From: Vishniacozyma victoriae
Taxonomy: Eukaryota > Basidiomycota > Tremellomycetes > Tremellales > Bulleribasidiaceae
Assembly: GCA_017654735.1 (NCBI GenBank)
Contig: JADPYG010000089.1
Location: 1,181,841-1,245,840 of the forward strand
DNA length: 64,000 nucleotides
Direction of reading: 5' to 3'
Shown here: positions 47,172 through 58,289 of the stretch, in pieces
Numbering within the stretch: position 1 is the stretch's first letter
Layout: each line of letters begins with the position of its first letter
Notes under the pieces: generated by a model
Databases searched by the model: none
The model's input: the letters and a program-made list of their open reading frames with translations, nothing else
Told to the model about the DNA's origin: nothing
Position numbers and translations under genes: made by a program

Positions 47172-48023
47172 GCTGAGTACGAGGGATGTGCTGCACGGGC
47201 TTGAATGCCAACTATGTGCGATAAGACGCTGCTAAAAGCGAGGCTGGATGATAAATGCGACGTCCGAGTGTCGGTGTAGAGTGATCCAGAATGTGATGAT
47301 GCAGCGGATAGGGTAGTGTATGATAGAATATATAAGAGTATGATGTATGATAGAGTAATGAAGAGTTTGGAAGAAGGAAAGACAAGGATTGATACCAGTC
47401 AGGGTAGCGGGGCACAATAACTTACGCGGGTTGAATTTGTATTGGCGTTATAGTGATACGTTGTATGTATATAAAGGTAGAGAATGGCAAGAAGAGCAAC
47501 AGAGAGAATGCAAGTCTTATATAGCTGAGAACAACGATGATAGGAGTGTTGTTGACTTGTGTACTATAGTGCAGAGTCAAGTCTAGTACAGTTCACAGTT
47601 CGGATGAATGGTTCACTTCAAAACATGCTTTGTCCTCTCTTCCGCCCCCCTATATCCCTTCCGTTGACCTTCAAACAACCTTTGTCCCCCACTTCACTTA
47701 GCGCCACACCTCCGAGCCCTCATGCATGCAAGCATCATCCTAGCCCAGTCACTCCACACCTTGCTCCAAACCCTGCACCCCAGCCTCCCGCTCAGCACGG
47801 CGCCAACATGCCGTGTTGGCCGGATGGCAGGTGGTCCTTTGTTCCCACGTAGTATTCAGCGCCTTGTACTCCTGGTAATTAGAAGGCATGCATGGTGTCT
47901 GTTTGTTCTTTTTATGAGTTTCGCACTCTCGCAGGACGTGTTTTGGTGGACGGGACGTGCTACAATCTACGTCATATCTCGTTCGTCTTACATTTAACCT
48001 TTTCACTTGAGAGCATATTTATC
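47172..48023. other. Divergent intergenic region (trehalase / hydrolase)
   Basis: 852 bases with the promoters of both genes. A C-rich stretch with CCCCCCTATATCCC lies near 47645-47660. Frames at 47389-47852 have random-looking content. No RNA gene recognised. Confidence 0.4.
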
Positions 48024-49722
48024 ATGCCGCTGGCAAACCCGTACTGGTGAGCTTGGTCTTGATATATGATACATGATACATGATACATGGAATATGAAAC
48101 CTGATCTGCGATGCATGCTGGAACTCTGTTTCACCCAGCTCAGGGCTGACCACAAGGGAAATCATTGAACCATATCTCGTTCAGTTGGGTCTATACTCGG
48201 TACCTGATCCAAGTACGTTACCCCTCGAGGTCATTGCTCATGTCTAGCATATGGCAGATGGTCTCTTCCATCCCATCCTCCTCATCGAGAGCTTCTGGAC
48301 AACCCCCTCATCAAGCACCGCTACCGACGCGTATTTCTCAGGCCACAAAGCTCGTTCTCGACATTGCAGGAATACTACGACTCGACCGAAATCACACACG
48401 CGGAGAATGTGCAACTCACTGCCGAGGAGCTGGAAGAAGGTGTGAAGCAGGGAGGGAGATGGGTCTTTTACATTGTGTTTGAGATGGAGGATGCGCCAGA
48501 GGGGGGTTGGGCCGAGGATGGAAGAGGCAAGGGGCGTGACTTGATGATGGTCCATGGTGAGTCGAGATTCCGGCCATAGCTGATTGCAGGCCTAAGCGAC
48601 TATGGACTACGCTATGCGCCTCATATCACCCACTTCTTGAAAGCTGGCTTCCGTGTCATCGTACCCGACCTACCATCTGTGAGTTCACTCCTCGTGCTGA
48701 GCTGATGGCAGTATGGACGTTCTACTGGGTAAGACAAGTCAAGCGATCATTCTGACCGCAGTATCAATTCCTACCTACCATCGCTACTACTTCTACCAGC
48801 AGCCATTCATGCTGTGCTCACCGACGTCGTCAGGGTGGACCTGGCTAATAAACGAGAGCAACGAAAAGTGTTCTTGAGCGGAGCGTACGTTGTTCTCGAG
48901 ATTGAGCTGAGGGTAGATCCATGGGAGGATGGACCGTACTCTACTACATTCTTAAATATCCTCCTACAGCTTCCACCATCAAAATTGCAGGAGAAGCACC
49001 ACAGGCTGATGCTAAACCTCCAACACATGGGCAGGGTTATCTCGAGAGGGAACGATCGAGAGAGGACGAGAAGGATAGGGTACAGATTGCTGGAGCGTTT
49101 GTCATGTGTCCCATGGTCGAGGGTGAGTCTTTGATGTCGACAATGACTGATGATAGCCTCGAAGGAGTCGCGACCGTCGGTAGTCACAGAGTATATCGGT
49201 CGGGGAATCAAGTTCTTAGCCGGTAGTCTTCCCTTCGCCAAGGCAGTCCGAGGAAACGTCTCTGATGATCCACGAGTAGAGGAGGACTTTTATGCTGATC
49301 GTAAGTCAGTGTATGGTGGTTTAGCTGACTTTAGCGCTCTGCTACCATGGTTTGTTACGAATCAGTACCGGTCTTTCGCTACTGGAGGGCATGGTCGAGT
49401 TGCAGAAGAGGGCGGAAGAAATCGATATACGTATGTACTGCTTGTTATCTGTGCTAATGACAGCCATCCGACTGATCCATGGAACGTCCGATCGAGCTAC
49501 ATCCCCTCATGCCACACTGAAACTGTACGAGAGGCTACCCAACGAGGACAAGGAGATTGAGCTGTATGAGGGCTATGAGCATGGTGAGTGTGATATTGAT
49601 GTTTCTGTCATTGTTGTATGCTGATGCCAGTGATGATGAAAGTCGGTATTGATGCAGCTGATGATGAGAAACGACAGAGGGTATTGGCAGACTTCCGAGG
49701 ATGGTTAATACAGCGTTGTTAG
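48024..49722 (+). CDS. Alpha/beta hydrolase, monoacylglycerol lipase-like
   Basis: Serine hydrolase acting on esters, likely cytosolic or lipid-droplet associated. A short first exon codes MPLANPY. Then follow EIIEPYLVQLGLYSV, YRRVFLRPQSSFSTLQEYYD, DLMMVHGLSDYGLRYAPHIT (oxyanion-hole HG), FRVIVPDLPSYGRSTG, the nucleophile elbow GASMGGWTVLYY created by splicing at 48888/48932, FVMCPMVE, IPIRLIHGTSDRATSP (catalytic Asp in GTSD) and YEGYEHVMMKVG (catalytic His). The triad Ser-Asp-His is thus complete. About eight introns. N-terminal extension of some 90 residues before the domain is longer than in bacterial lipases. Fold and triad are certain, the substrate is inferred from the closest family type. 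Confidence 0.88.
48066..48089 (+). repeat. Heptamer tandem repeat (ATGATAC)3
   Basis: Three full and one partial ATGATAC units inside the first intron of the hydrolase gene. A simple microsatellite-like run. Confidence 0.7.
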
Positions 49723-50110
49723 ACTTTATAGAGTAGAGTGGGGTAGGGTGCCACATTGCGGGATTATGAATATAATACCGGATTACACGCGCTTGGACGC
49801 GTCTTTACTTAGGTTGAATCCAACTAAGCAGCAGCAGTAATAGTCAACACCTGGCTCTACATACATCATCCTTCACTAACCATACACTACATACACCCGA
49901 CTCGTCCACCCCCTCCGACCCAATCTTAAGGTTAGTACCGCGGTCATCATCTCAGAAACATCAGCGCTCCTACACCTACAATTTGAGAATAAATAGCTGA
50001 CATAGAACCCCCACCTTCGCTTCTAAATCAACCTACAACACGACATCTCAACATCAACTCCTTCCACCACCAACAGTCTTCACACTCATTCATAGTATAT
50101 CACTGGCAAA
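49723..50110. other. Intergenic, promoter of alpha-tubulin
   Basis: 388 bases. An ACGCGT box at 49797-49802 lies about 310 bp upstream of the tubulin start. The stretch from 49850 is C/A-rich leader. No ORF. Confidence 0.45.
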
Positions 50111-51851
50111 ATGAGAGAGGTTATCTCCGTAAGTACAATTATGACTCGTGTTGGGTGACTGCTAATTTTTAGGTTCACGTTGGACAAGCTGGTGCGTAAT
50201 TAGCAGAAATATCAGGATTGACGATAGGTGTCCAAATTGGTAACGCCTGTTGGGAGCTTTACACGATTGAACACGGCCTTAGCGTATGTCTATAGGACGC
50301 AGCAACGCTGATACTCAGCCTGATGGTCGATTGATGGATGGATCTCCTGGAACTGAGGATGATGGATTCTCCACTTTCTTCTCCGAGACCGGAACCGGCA
50401 AGCACGTCCCCCGTTCGCTCTACGTGAGTCCTCCATGGATTGAACGAGGCCACCACTGATGTCAGGTCGATCTCGAACCCAATGTCATTGACGAGGTCCG
50501 AACCGGTACCTACCGAAGTCTCTTCCACCCCGAGACCATGATCACTGGCAAAGAGGACGCCGCCAACAACTGTAAGCAACATCGTGTAACACTTGGCTGA
50601 TCTCAGACGCCCGAGGTCACTACACCATCGGTAAAGAGTTGGTTGACTCGGTTCTCGAGCAGGTTCGTCGTCTCGCCGACAATTGTTCCGGTCTACAAGG
50701 TTTCTTTGTCTTCCACTCGTTTGGTGGAGGAACCGGTTCCGGTTTCGGTGCTCTCCTCATGGAACGACTATCTGCCGACTACGGTAAGAAGTCCAAGCTC
50801 GAGTTCTCGGTCTACCCCGCCCCCAAGATGTCAACATCCGTTGTTGAGCCATACAACTCGGTTTTGACCACCCACACCACTCTCGAGCACTCTGACTGTT
50901 CTTTCATGGTTGATAACGAGGCGTGAGTCCTACTTGCTATTAGTCAGGATGTGACTAATGTACAGCATCTACGACATCTGTCGACGAAACCTTGGCATCA
51001 CCTCTCCCTCCTTCACCAACCTCAACCGTCTCATTGCTCAGGTCGTGTCTTCCATCACTGCCTCTCTTCGATTTGACGGTTCTTTGAACGTTGATTTGAA
51101 CGAGTTCCAGACCAATTTGGTTCCTTTCCCCCGAATCCATTTCCCTCTTGCTACTTATGCCCCAGTCATCTCCGCCGACAAGGGTGAGTCTCTCTGATCT
51201 CTTTGACCGAGCGAAGCTAACGACAGCCTTCCACGAGTCCAACTCTGTTTCCGAGATGACTATCGCTTGTTTCGAGAGCAACAACCAAATGGTCAAGTGC
51301 GACCCAAGGCAAGGAAAGTACATGGCTTGTTGTCTATTGTACCGAGGAGATGTCGTCCCCAAGGATGTCAACGCTGCCGTCAGCAACATCAAGACCAAGA
51401 GGACCATCCAATTCGTCGACTGGTGTCCTACTGGTTTCAAGGTGAGTTCCAGCTAGTAGGCTTACGCTGACGTCAGCTCGGTATCTGCAACGAGCCTCCA
51501 GCACTCGTCCCCGGAGGTGATCTCGCCAAGGTCTCGCGATCCCTGTGTATGCTGTCCAACACCACTTCGTAAGTCTTGCGTATCGTACAACGCTGATGTC
51601 AGTATCGCTACCGCCTGGGCCCGTCTCGACAACAAGTTCGACTTGCTCTACTCCAAGCGAGCCTTCGTCCACTGGGTAAGCCATCCATCCACCTCGACAA
51701 TCATATCCATGCTGACCTGTAGTACGTTGGCGAGGGTATGGAAGAGGGAGAGTTCTCCGAGGCTCGAGAGGACTTGGCTGCTCTCGAAAAGGATTACGAG
51801 GAGGTCGGAATTGACTCTGTTGACGCCGAGGAAGAGGAGGGAGAGTTCTAG
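50111..51851 (+). CDS. TUB1: Alpha-tubulin
   Basis: Alpha subunit of the microtubule heterodimer (spindle and cytoplasmic microtubules). Begins [20 protein letters not shown]; further marks are [20 protein letters not shown], the GTP-binding [80 protein letters not shown] (alpha type, with the catalytic Glu of the EFQTNLVP neighbourhood preceding), [20 protein letters not shown] and the acidic tail DAEEEEGEF. Ten introns; one exon is only 19 nt (50173-50191, VHVGQAG). The H1-S2 loop lacks the Lys-40 acetylation residue seen in animals ([10 protein letters not shown] instead). Length about 450. The tail ends in Phe rather than Tyr, a common fungal form. Confidence 0.98.
50173..50191 (+). other. 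19-nt microexon in alpha-tubulin
   Basis: Codes most of VHVGQAG between a 44-nt intron and a 36-nt intron (GTGCGT donor, GATTGACGATAG end). The peptide is invariant in alpha-tubulins, so the exon is certain. Confidence 0.85.
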
Positions 51852-52225
51852 ACGATTTCAAACAGTGTTTTTCCTTTCCTTTAATCGATACGCCTTTCAT
51901 GCACTTGTGAATACGATATAGCTGTGCATTGTGCATGGTAGCCCCTTTCCACTTTATTAGCGAGTAAATAGTCCAAGAGGAAGTGGTAGGAGAGCATAGA
52001 GTAGCTTGGAAATACGTGGTGTGTGCCACTAGACTTGGCGTGGCAGTAAGTGAGTGTTGAACGAGTTGTAATAGTCTATTCACATTATACTCTTTCAATC
52101 ACCCTATTTCCGATCAAGCCTCCAACGCTACCAGCATCATTCGATTGATCATTATTGCCCCATAGCCGGCATACATTCGTCCTGCATGCCTTGAGGTCCG
52201 ACATCCAATCACACATACCGACCAA
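51852..52225. other. Intergenic
   Basis: 374 bases: tubulin 3' UTR and promoter of the kinase gene. Long minus-strand frames over the tubulin gene end here and are antisense shadows. Confidence 0.4.
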
Positions 52226-55200
52226 ATGTCGGAGCGCGTGTCGTCACACGACGACTACCTGTCTCCAACCCTCTCACGCTCGACCTCTGCATTACACCGC
52301 CAAGCTTCCGCCTCATCATCACGCTCTGTATCTACCAATGGGAAGAACAATGCTTCAACAGTGGTGCCGTCAACTACAACCTCATCTGGCTCGGCGTCCA
52401 AGACTGGAAGCTTCATGTCCACACCACGCCTGTTATCGAGACGGAACTCGGCAAGAGATGGAAGTCGGCCGCCGTCATACTTGATGAGGAAGCTCTCGGG
52501 GAAGGGCAAAGCCAGAGAGATTGATACTCAGCTAGAAGAAGCTGTGGGATCTGGTAACGAGCTTGAGGAGCCCAATGTGTAAGTTGACTGAGGATGACCA
52601 AGCTGATACCAGTATCGAGACGCCTTCGCTTCATATCGATCGTGATCCTAGTACGGGGAGGAAGATGATCAATCAATACCTAGTACGTTGCCAACCCTGG
52701 ACCGTGCTGATGACAGGTCCTTCAAGAGATAGGGTACGGAACTCATGGTCGCGTCAGGCTGGGCCGCGACATGTCGTCTGAACCTGTTGTAGAGGAGGGA
52801 GATGAGGACAACGTTCCCGATTCTGGCACTGGAGTTTATTATGTACGTTCAATATCTTGACTTCGAGCTGATCGAAAGGCAATCAAGATAGTTGACAGAA
52901 ACCCAAAACGGAAACGTCTAGCTGGTTTCAACCGCAATAAAGGCAAAACCGATGGGGGAAAGCTCATCAACGAGGTAGAGTGAGTCGGATACCTATCTCG
53001 GAACTGACGCGTTAGGATTCGTAAAGAGATTGCAATCTTTAAGAAGGTCAATCACCCGAATGTGGTGAGAATGAAAGAGATTATCGATGATCCGGATTCA
53101 AGCAAGCTTTTCATGATCCTGGAGTACTGCGATGGAGGAGAACTCAAGTGGAAAGATCGATCTGGTCAACCTTATCTCTCGCTTGACGAGACGCGCAAGA
53201 TCTTCCGCGACACCCTCCTGGGCCTGGCATATTGTGAGTCATTTAGATGTAGTTGGAGCTGACTGTAGTGCATCATCAAGGTATCATCCATCGTGACATA
53301 AAACCCAGCAATCTTCTCTTCTCCGGCAACGGCATTGTCAAAATCTCGGACTTTGGCTGTTCTCACTACTCTGAAGCACTTCGTACCGCTTCCGCTCTCG
53401 CCGGACCCGAAGGCGAGGAGTATGTAGACGACATCGAATTGGCCAAGACGGCGGGTTCACCAGCTTTCTTTGCCCCCGAAATGTGCTACACTGGATTCGA
53501 GACCGATCTGTCGCCTCGCAACTCTCGATCACCACAGGGCACTCCAGTACAGGAGTTACCGGCTTTCACCCTTCGCCCGCCTTCTCTGATCAGTGAGGTC
53601 GGGGAGATGCGAGGTGGTTACTCGGACGGAGTCGTGATGTCACCAGGCGGCCACACCTTTCCACTGGTGCCAACCACGAGCAACGATTCTGGACTGTCTC
53701 GTCGCCCCCAGAGTCAACGTACACGATCCTCAGTCACAGTCCAGCGCCAACCACGTCATCCCATCACCAATGCTATCGATGTGTGGGCTTTGGGTGTCAC
53801 TCTCTACTGCCTACTGTTTGGCAAGACGCCATTCGATGCTCCGAACGAGTACCTCTTAATGCAGGTCATTCCCATTGCCAATTACGAGATACCTCCCACC
53901 CTCGGCTCCGATAATCTTCCTACGTCAAACGGGTCACTCGAAGTACAGGATTGCCTTGATCTGCTCCGCCGACTCCTGGAGAAGGATCCTACTAAGCGAA
54001 TCACATTAGAACAAGCCAAAGTATGTGTCTTTACTTTCACATCCGATCTTTACTCATGTTCAGAAACACCCATTCACACTACAAGGGATAGAGGACCCAT
54101 CTGCCTGGCTGGCTAGTACCGACCCGCACGCGCAGACATTTGTAACTGTCTCGAATGACGAAGTCGCCGCTGCCGTCACTAAATCTACAAGTTTCCGAGA
54201 TCGATTTCGCAAAGGCATCAAGAGCATATCGCACAAGCTTCACATCTTCGGCGCAGGTCGAATCCGAAGTCGCAGTATCGGCGAAGGGGACAGCGGTCAC
54301 ACAAGCGCGACCTCGGGCAAGTCGTCTACCGCTGCAAGTCAAACAAATCTGGCCGCCCAAAATAAGCGAGTCGTCAGCCGCGAAGTATCTCCACTCACTA
54401 GTCCCTCTCTGGGTGGAAGTGCCCCTCGCCGCTTCTCTGCCTTTGGTGCACGACCCGATATTCCGTCACCTCGCAGGTCCAGTGTTCAGCTTGCGGCTCT
54501 ACCTGCTCCCGAGATGACATCGAGGTCAGTGTCGAGCCAGAGTGCTCAACAAGGACTACAAAAGGGCTTTGTCGTTCATCGGCCACAGACGCATCTTCCC
54601 GCCCCTACATTGGTGAATCTATCGGACCTCAGCGCGAAGAGACCAATACCTCGCACAGCGGTTTCAACGTCCTCACTCGATCAATTACGCGCTGTCGAGA
54701 CATCACCCATAAGGACAGCACTTCAGCGACGAGAGTCTGGGGAGAGCGTTTCGTCAAATGGGTTCGGTCACCGGTTGGTCAAGATGCTTTCCGGTCGCTC
54801 CGGATCTCGCACCAGGATCAAGTCGGATACAGAGGATGGACCTCACGTTTCACGGCAACCCGGCTCGATCGAAGCTACCAGCACCATCGGGAGCGGTGGA
54901 CGCCCAAGCATGGACTCTGTCTCGACTGATTCGCGTCCTAGTGCATGGCCTCAAAGGCTCGACGGTTACACGCGACGAGGTTCGACCTTGAGTGAAGACA
55001 TGTTCCGGCCACCTGTAGCGGAGCAGGTAGAAGTGGACAAGGACGATGATGTTGACTGGGACGGCGAGTTGTCAGATGGAGACGAGTATGCCGATCCTAG
55101 CTTGGCGCCCGGCGTGTCCGTTGCCCCGAATCTCGCTCCGATACCCGATATCTCGCCGATTATGATTGCAAGTCCACCTCGCCACAGTTCTCCGAGAGGA

Positions 55201-55401
55201 TACGATCGACTATCTCAATCCAACGCCAGTCCCGGATCCTCTTGGCTACATCGTGACAGGACCCGTAGTCCTCTGGGGGACCAACGAAGGTATGAGCTGC
55301 CTCATGTCGAGCATGATGCCGACGAGGGTCTGTCGTACGTGAGCAGGCGAAGGAAGGACTCGATCTTGAGCTCTGTGTCGGACACGCACAACAAGAAATA
55401 G
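52226..55401 (+). CDS. Serine/threonine kinase of the CaMKK / Sak1-Tos3-Elm1 (Ssp1) type
   Basis: Upstream kinase that in yeasts activates Snf1/AMPK and related kinases. A Ser-rich N-tail (MSERVSSHDDYLSPTLSRST) precedes the kinase domain: glycine loop EIGYGTHGRVRLGRD, catalytic Lys in VYYAIKIVDRNPKR, EIAIFKKVNHPNVVRMKEII, LEYCDGGEL, catalytic loop GIIHRDIKPSNLLF, DFG in VKISDFGCSH, APE in GSPAFFAPEMCY, then an insert of about 90 residues before DVWALGVTLYCLLFGKTPFD and LLEKDPTKRITLEQAK. A long disordered C-tail of some 400 residues follows, with RDRFRKGIKSISHKLHIFGA near its start and many Ser/Pro sites. The last intron (within the 54019-54062 area) joins the two long open frames. All catalytic residues are present. 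Glycine loop YGTHGRV and insert favour the CaMKK-like group. Confidence 0.9.
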
Positions 55402-55796
55402 ACTAGACTGTCACCTTTGTTGCAATGCATAGACTGTTATTTTTTCCTCTCCACGCCTGTGCAGATGCTGTTTGGTTATGGCTCTGGCGATCTTTTGTAC
55501 ACTTTGAGCGGGACAACTAATTACATTGCCTATCAGACTTTCCTCTCTGGACACTGTCGAATATATGCATGGGAGTAAGAGGAGTCTATCGTAGTATAAG
55601 CAATGGTGGCTATTGAAGCTAGACTACCGATACCTGATTCGAGTTGCAAACCTACGAACACCTAAAGACACTACACTACGTACTGACTACGTATGAAATA
55701 TCTAGCAACCCCTAGCTAGAATCTCGAAAGCCTAATTGAAACCTACTAAAACACCTAAAAATTATATACAATAAACTACGGACATAGCTACTCTGT
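55402..55796. other. Intergenic between convergent genes
   Basis: 395 bases between the kinase stop and the BQT4-like stop. From 55660 it is A/C-rich with repeated CTA/CCTA. Holds both terminators. Confidence 0.4.
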
Positions 55797-57052
55797 CTAA
55801 CCTAGCAACTGAGGGATCAACCTGAAGATATCAGCTACGTATCAGGACGAGAGAGAAAACGACTTACGCGCCGAGACCTAATCCTATACCCAGAATGATA
55901 CTACCGTACGCAACAGTCTTGATACCGCCAACGACCGCCCCACCACCTCGTACTCGCTGGTTCGTCTTGATCACCCTATCCTTGCCTGCTGCGGACCCAG
56001 AGATGACGACACTGTCGGAAGTCTGACCTCGCTTGAGACCTCGCTGGCTCTCGCTCAGGTCGGCGCCTCGTTCTTCTTGAGCTTCCCTGGTCTCGATGGC
56101 TCGCTTGAGCTCCTTGACGAGTTGTTTAGCCTGGGCAATCTCGGCGTTGATGGTATCTTCGTTCGCTGGGACAGCAGGGTTAGAGATCATAGCATCATCA
56201 GTGTCGGCCTGAGCAGACTCGTCGATATCTTGTCGTCGAACGCGCTTGGGTGCAGGGATATTGGCGTCAGCGACAACAGAGGGGACTGGTCGTGCATCTC
56301 CTTCACCACCGGCGGCCTGCGATCGTTGTGATTTTCGGTATTGAACATTGGGATCCGGGACGGAACTGGAGAGAGCCTGATGTCAGTCTTGCTAACAATG
56401 TATGTGACTCACTTCGATCAAACCACGCATACGGTATGCTGGTGCTAGGTGAGTGGCGAGATGTCGACTGACCCTAGTCAAGTCAGTCAGGTCGCTTGTG
56501 AATGCTCACCATTGTCCAGCTAGTCGTACAGCATCGAAGTTTCGGCCACCGTTAGTCCTGGTAGTATCGAATGACCTCTTGACCTGTTTATCAGTCCCGT
56601 TTCAACAATGTCCCCTACCCAGTCCATTTCACGCGTTTCCTCCTCCTCGGTGGCACCCGGGAATGCGACTTTGAACATTGTGGTAAGCGAGATGGCATCG
56701 GTGTCGTATCGACGCAGTATGAAAGCATGGGTGTGCGTTCCGGGCTGTCTATCAGCCAAAAAGACGCCGGTTACTCACAGTGGGAACCTTGACTCTTCCT
56801 ACCACAATCTCCTTCCCATCTCGAACGATGGTCTGGAACTTGACGAGGTGAGCGTCCCCTGGTACTGTCATGAGCCTCATCGCGGGCCTGCATAAACAGC
56901 TTACGGGTACTTAGGTGGATATTACGTTTCTCTTCCGGCAATCTAGGTCTTGGTTCGCCTGTATTTCCTGTGACCGAGTATGGAGGAGGCGGTACGGTGT
57001 TGGCGAACAATGAGATGTCTTCGTCGATAGTATTTGTATGAGTATGAGGCAT
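55797..57052 (-). CDS. BQT4: Bqt4-like inner nuclear membrane protein with APSES/KilA-N-like domain
   Basis: In fission yeast Bqt4 anchors telomeres to the nuclear envelope by binding Rap1, and supports bouquet formation. Here the N-tail (MPHTHTNTIDEDISLFANTV) leads to LPGDAHLVKFQTIVRDGKEI, VVGRVKVPTPGTHTHAFILR, RYDTDAISLTTMFKVAFPGA, TREMDWVKRSFDTTRTNGGR and VRLAGQWVSRHLATHLAPAY, an APSES/KilA-N-like fold in Bqt4 order. A linker with basic residues (PAPKRVRRQDIDE) and a coiled helix (AEIAQAKQLVKELKRAIETR) follow, then a single C-terminal membrane helix (TVAYGSIILGIGLGLGALIP) ending QLLG at stop 55797-55799. Tail anchoring fits the inner nuclear membrane. About seven introns. It could also be called an APSES-like factor, but the tail anchor argues for Bqt4. 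Divergent from MRT4, with only 262 bases between starts. Confidence 0.78.
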
Positions 57053-57125
57053 TGTTATTGATGTTGAATGTAGTATGAAGGGAAGAGAAGTGAGTGACTG
57101 AAGGGGAGATAGAGAGAGATGAGAG

Positions 57126-57131
57126 ACGCGT
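57126..57131. promoter_or_regulatory. MCB-like ACGCGT box in the BQT4/MRT4 divergent promoter
   Basis: ACGCGT lies 74 bp upstream of the BQT4-like start and 184 bp upstream of the MRT4 start. Function inferred from the known MBF element. Confidence 0.4.
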
Positions 57132-57314
57132 CCATTCAAGGCACTGGAGTATGGTCTATAACGCCGATATGTACCAAAACACTACCAGCAGTGATAATCC
57201 CGACAGTGTGGCGTTCCTGTTTCCTGTTTAAGCCTCCACTCTGCAAAAGATTTCAGTCCACCCGTTGTTGAGCACTTCTACATATATATCCATACGTTAT
57301 ATACATTATACACA

Positions 57315-58180
57315 ATGCCCAAAAGCAAGAGATCAAAGGTTACAACCCTATCAAAGACGCCATTGCGATCCACAAAAGCTTCCAAGTCAGCATTGGTCAC
57401 GGATCTGCAAGCGGAAATCGACAAGTACGACTATGTCTGGCTGTTTAGCGTTGGCGACATGAGGAATGAAGGACTCAAGGAGGTCAGGGGACAATGGCGA
57501 GGAACCGGTCGATTTTACTTTGGAAAGGGTAAGGTCATGGCAAAGGCTCTTGGCCTGACGCCCGAGACGGAACACGCAGATCAGCTCTCCCAGCTTGCAA
57601 AGGTATGTTTTTCTTCATCTCCATAAGCAGTCATAACGTCGAACTGATCATTAGCGACTAAAGGGCCCCGTCGGTCTCTTTTTGACATCACACCCAGTTG
57701 ACGAGACCCTTGATTGGTTCAAGTCCTGGTCGAAGAAGGAGTACTCGCGAATGGGTGCCAAAGCTACACGAGATATTGTGCTAGCCGAAGGCGCGTATTC
57801 AATTCCTCCACGGTCGGCAAAGCTGACTATAGCAGGTCCACTATTGACCCCTTATGAAGACGAGTCCGGTGATCCATTCCCACATTCCATGGAACCTCAA
57901 CTTCGAGCTCTTGGCCTACACACGACCCTTGTCAAGGGTGTCCCCTCCCTAAACACCTCTCATCAGCTCTGCAAAGCTGGCGAGACCCTTACGAGCGAGC
58001 AGTGTCGAATACTCAAGCTTCTGGGTGTCCAAATGGCCGTATGTCACTCATTTTGCCTAAAACTATCGTCTGCTGATCCTGCAGGAATTCCGCATAAACC
58101 TTGGCTCAAGGTGGTCCAAGGAGGGTGGATTTGTGGCAGGAGACGAGATGACGAGTGATGAGGTGATGGACGAGGACTGA
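57315..58180 (+). CDS. MRT4: Ribosome assembly factor Mrt4 (P0-like)
   Basis: Nucleolar uL10/P0 paralogue that holds the stalk site on pre-60S particles until P0 replaces it. Starts MPKSKRSKVTTLSKTPLRST, as in Mrt4; then LVTDLQAEIDKYDYVWLFSV, MRNEGLKEVRGQWRGTGRFY, FGKGKVMAKALG, then after one intron RLKGPVGLFLTSHPVDETLD, EGAYSIPPRSAKLTIAGPLL, MEPQLRALGLHTTLVKGVPS, LCKAGETLTSEQCRILKLLG and after a second intron EFRINLGSRWSKEGGFV with the acidic end SDEVMDED. About 240 residues, with no P0-type stalk-binding tail, which separates it from P0. It ends about 110 bp from the convergent Sfp1-like gene. Confidence 0.95.
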
Positions 58181-58289
58181 GTGCATATCTGTATTGTATC
58201 CCGCATGTCTGCGTACAACCTATATCCGTACAATGATACTTTTGCTACAACAACATCTCGATGACTAATGACTTGTGTACAAATTCGTC

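Noticed and set aside
47389..47997. Plus-strand frames between trehalase and the hydrolase
   Set aside because: Random-looking composition and no homology; treated as promoter DNA.
51334..52098. Long 254-residue frame on the minus strand over alpha-tubulin
   Set aside because: It is antisense to certain tubulin exons and has no domain; a shadow of strong codon bias.
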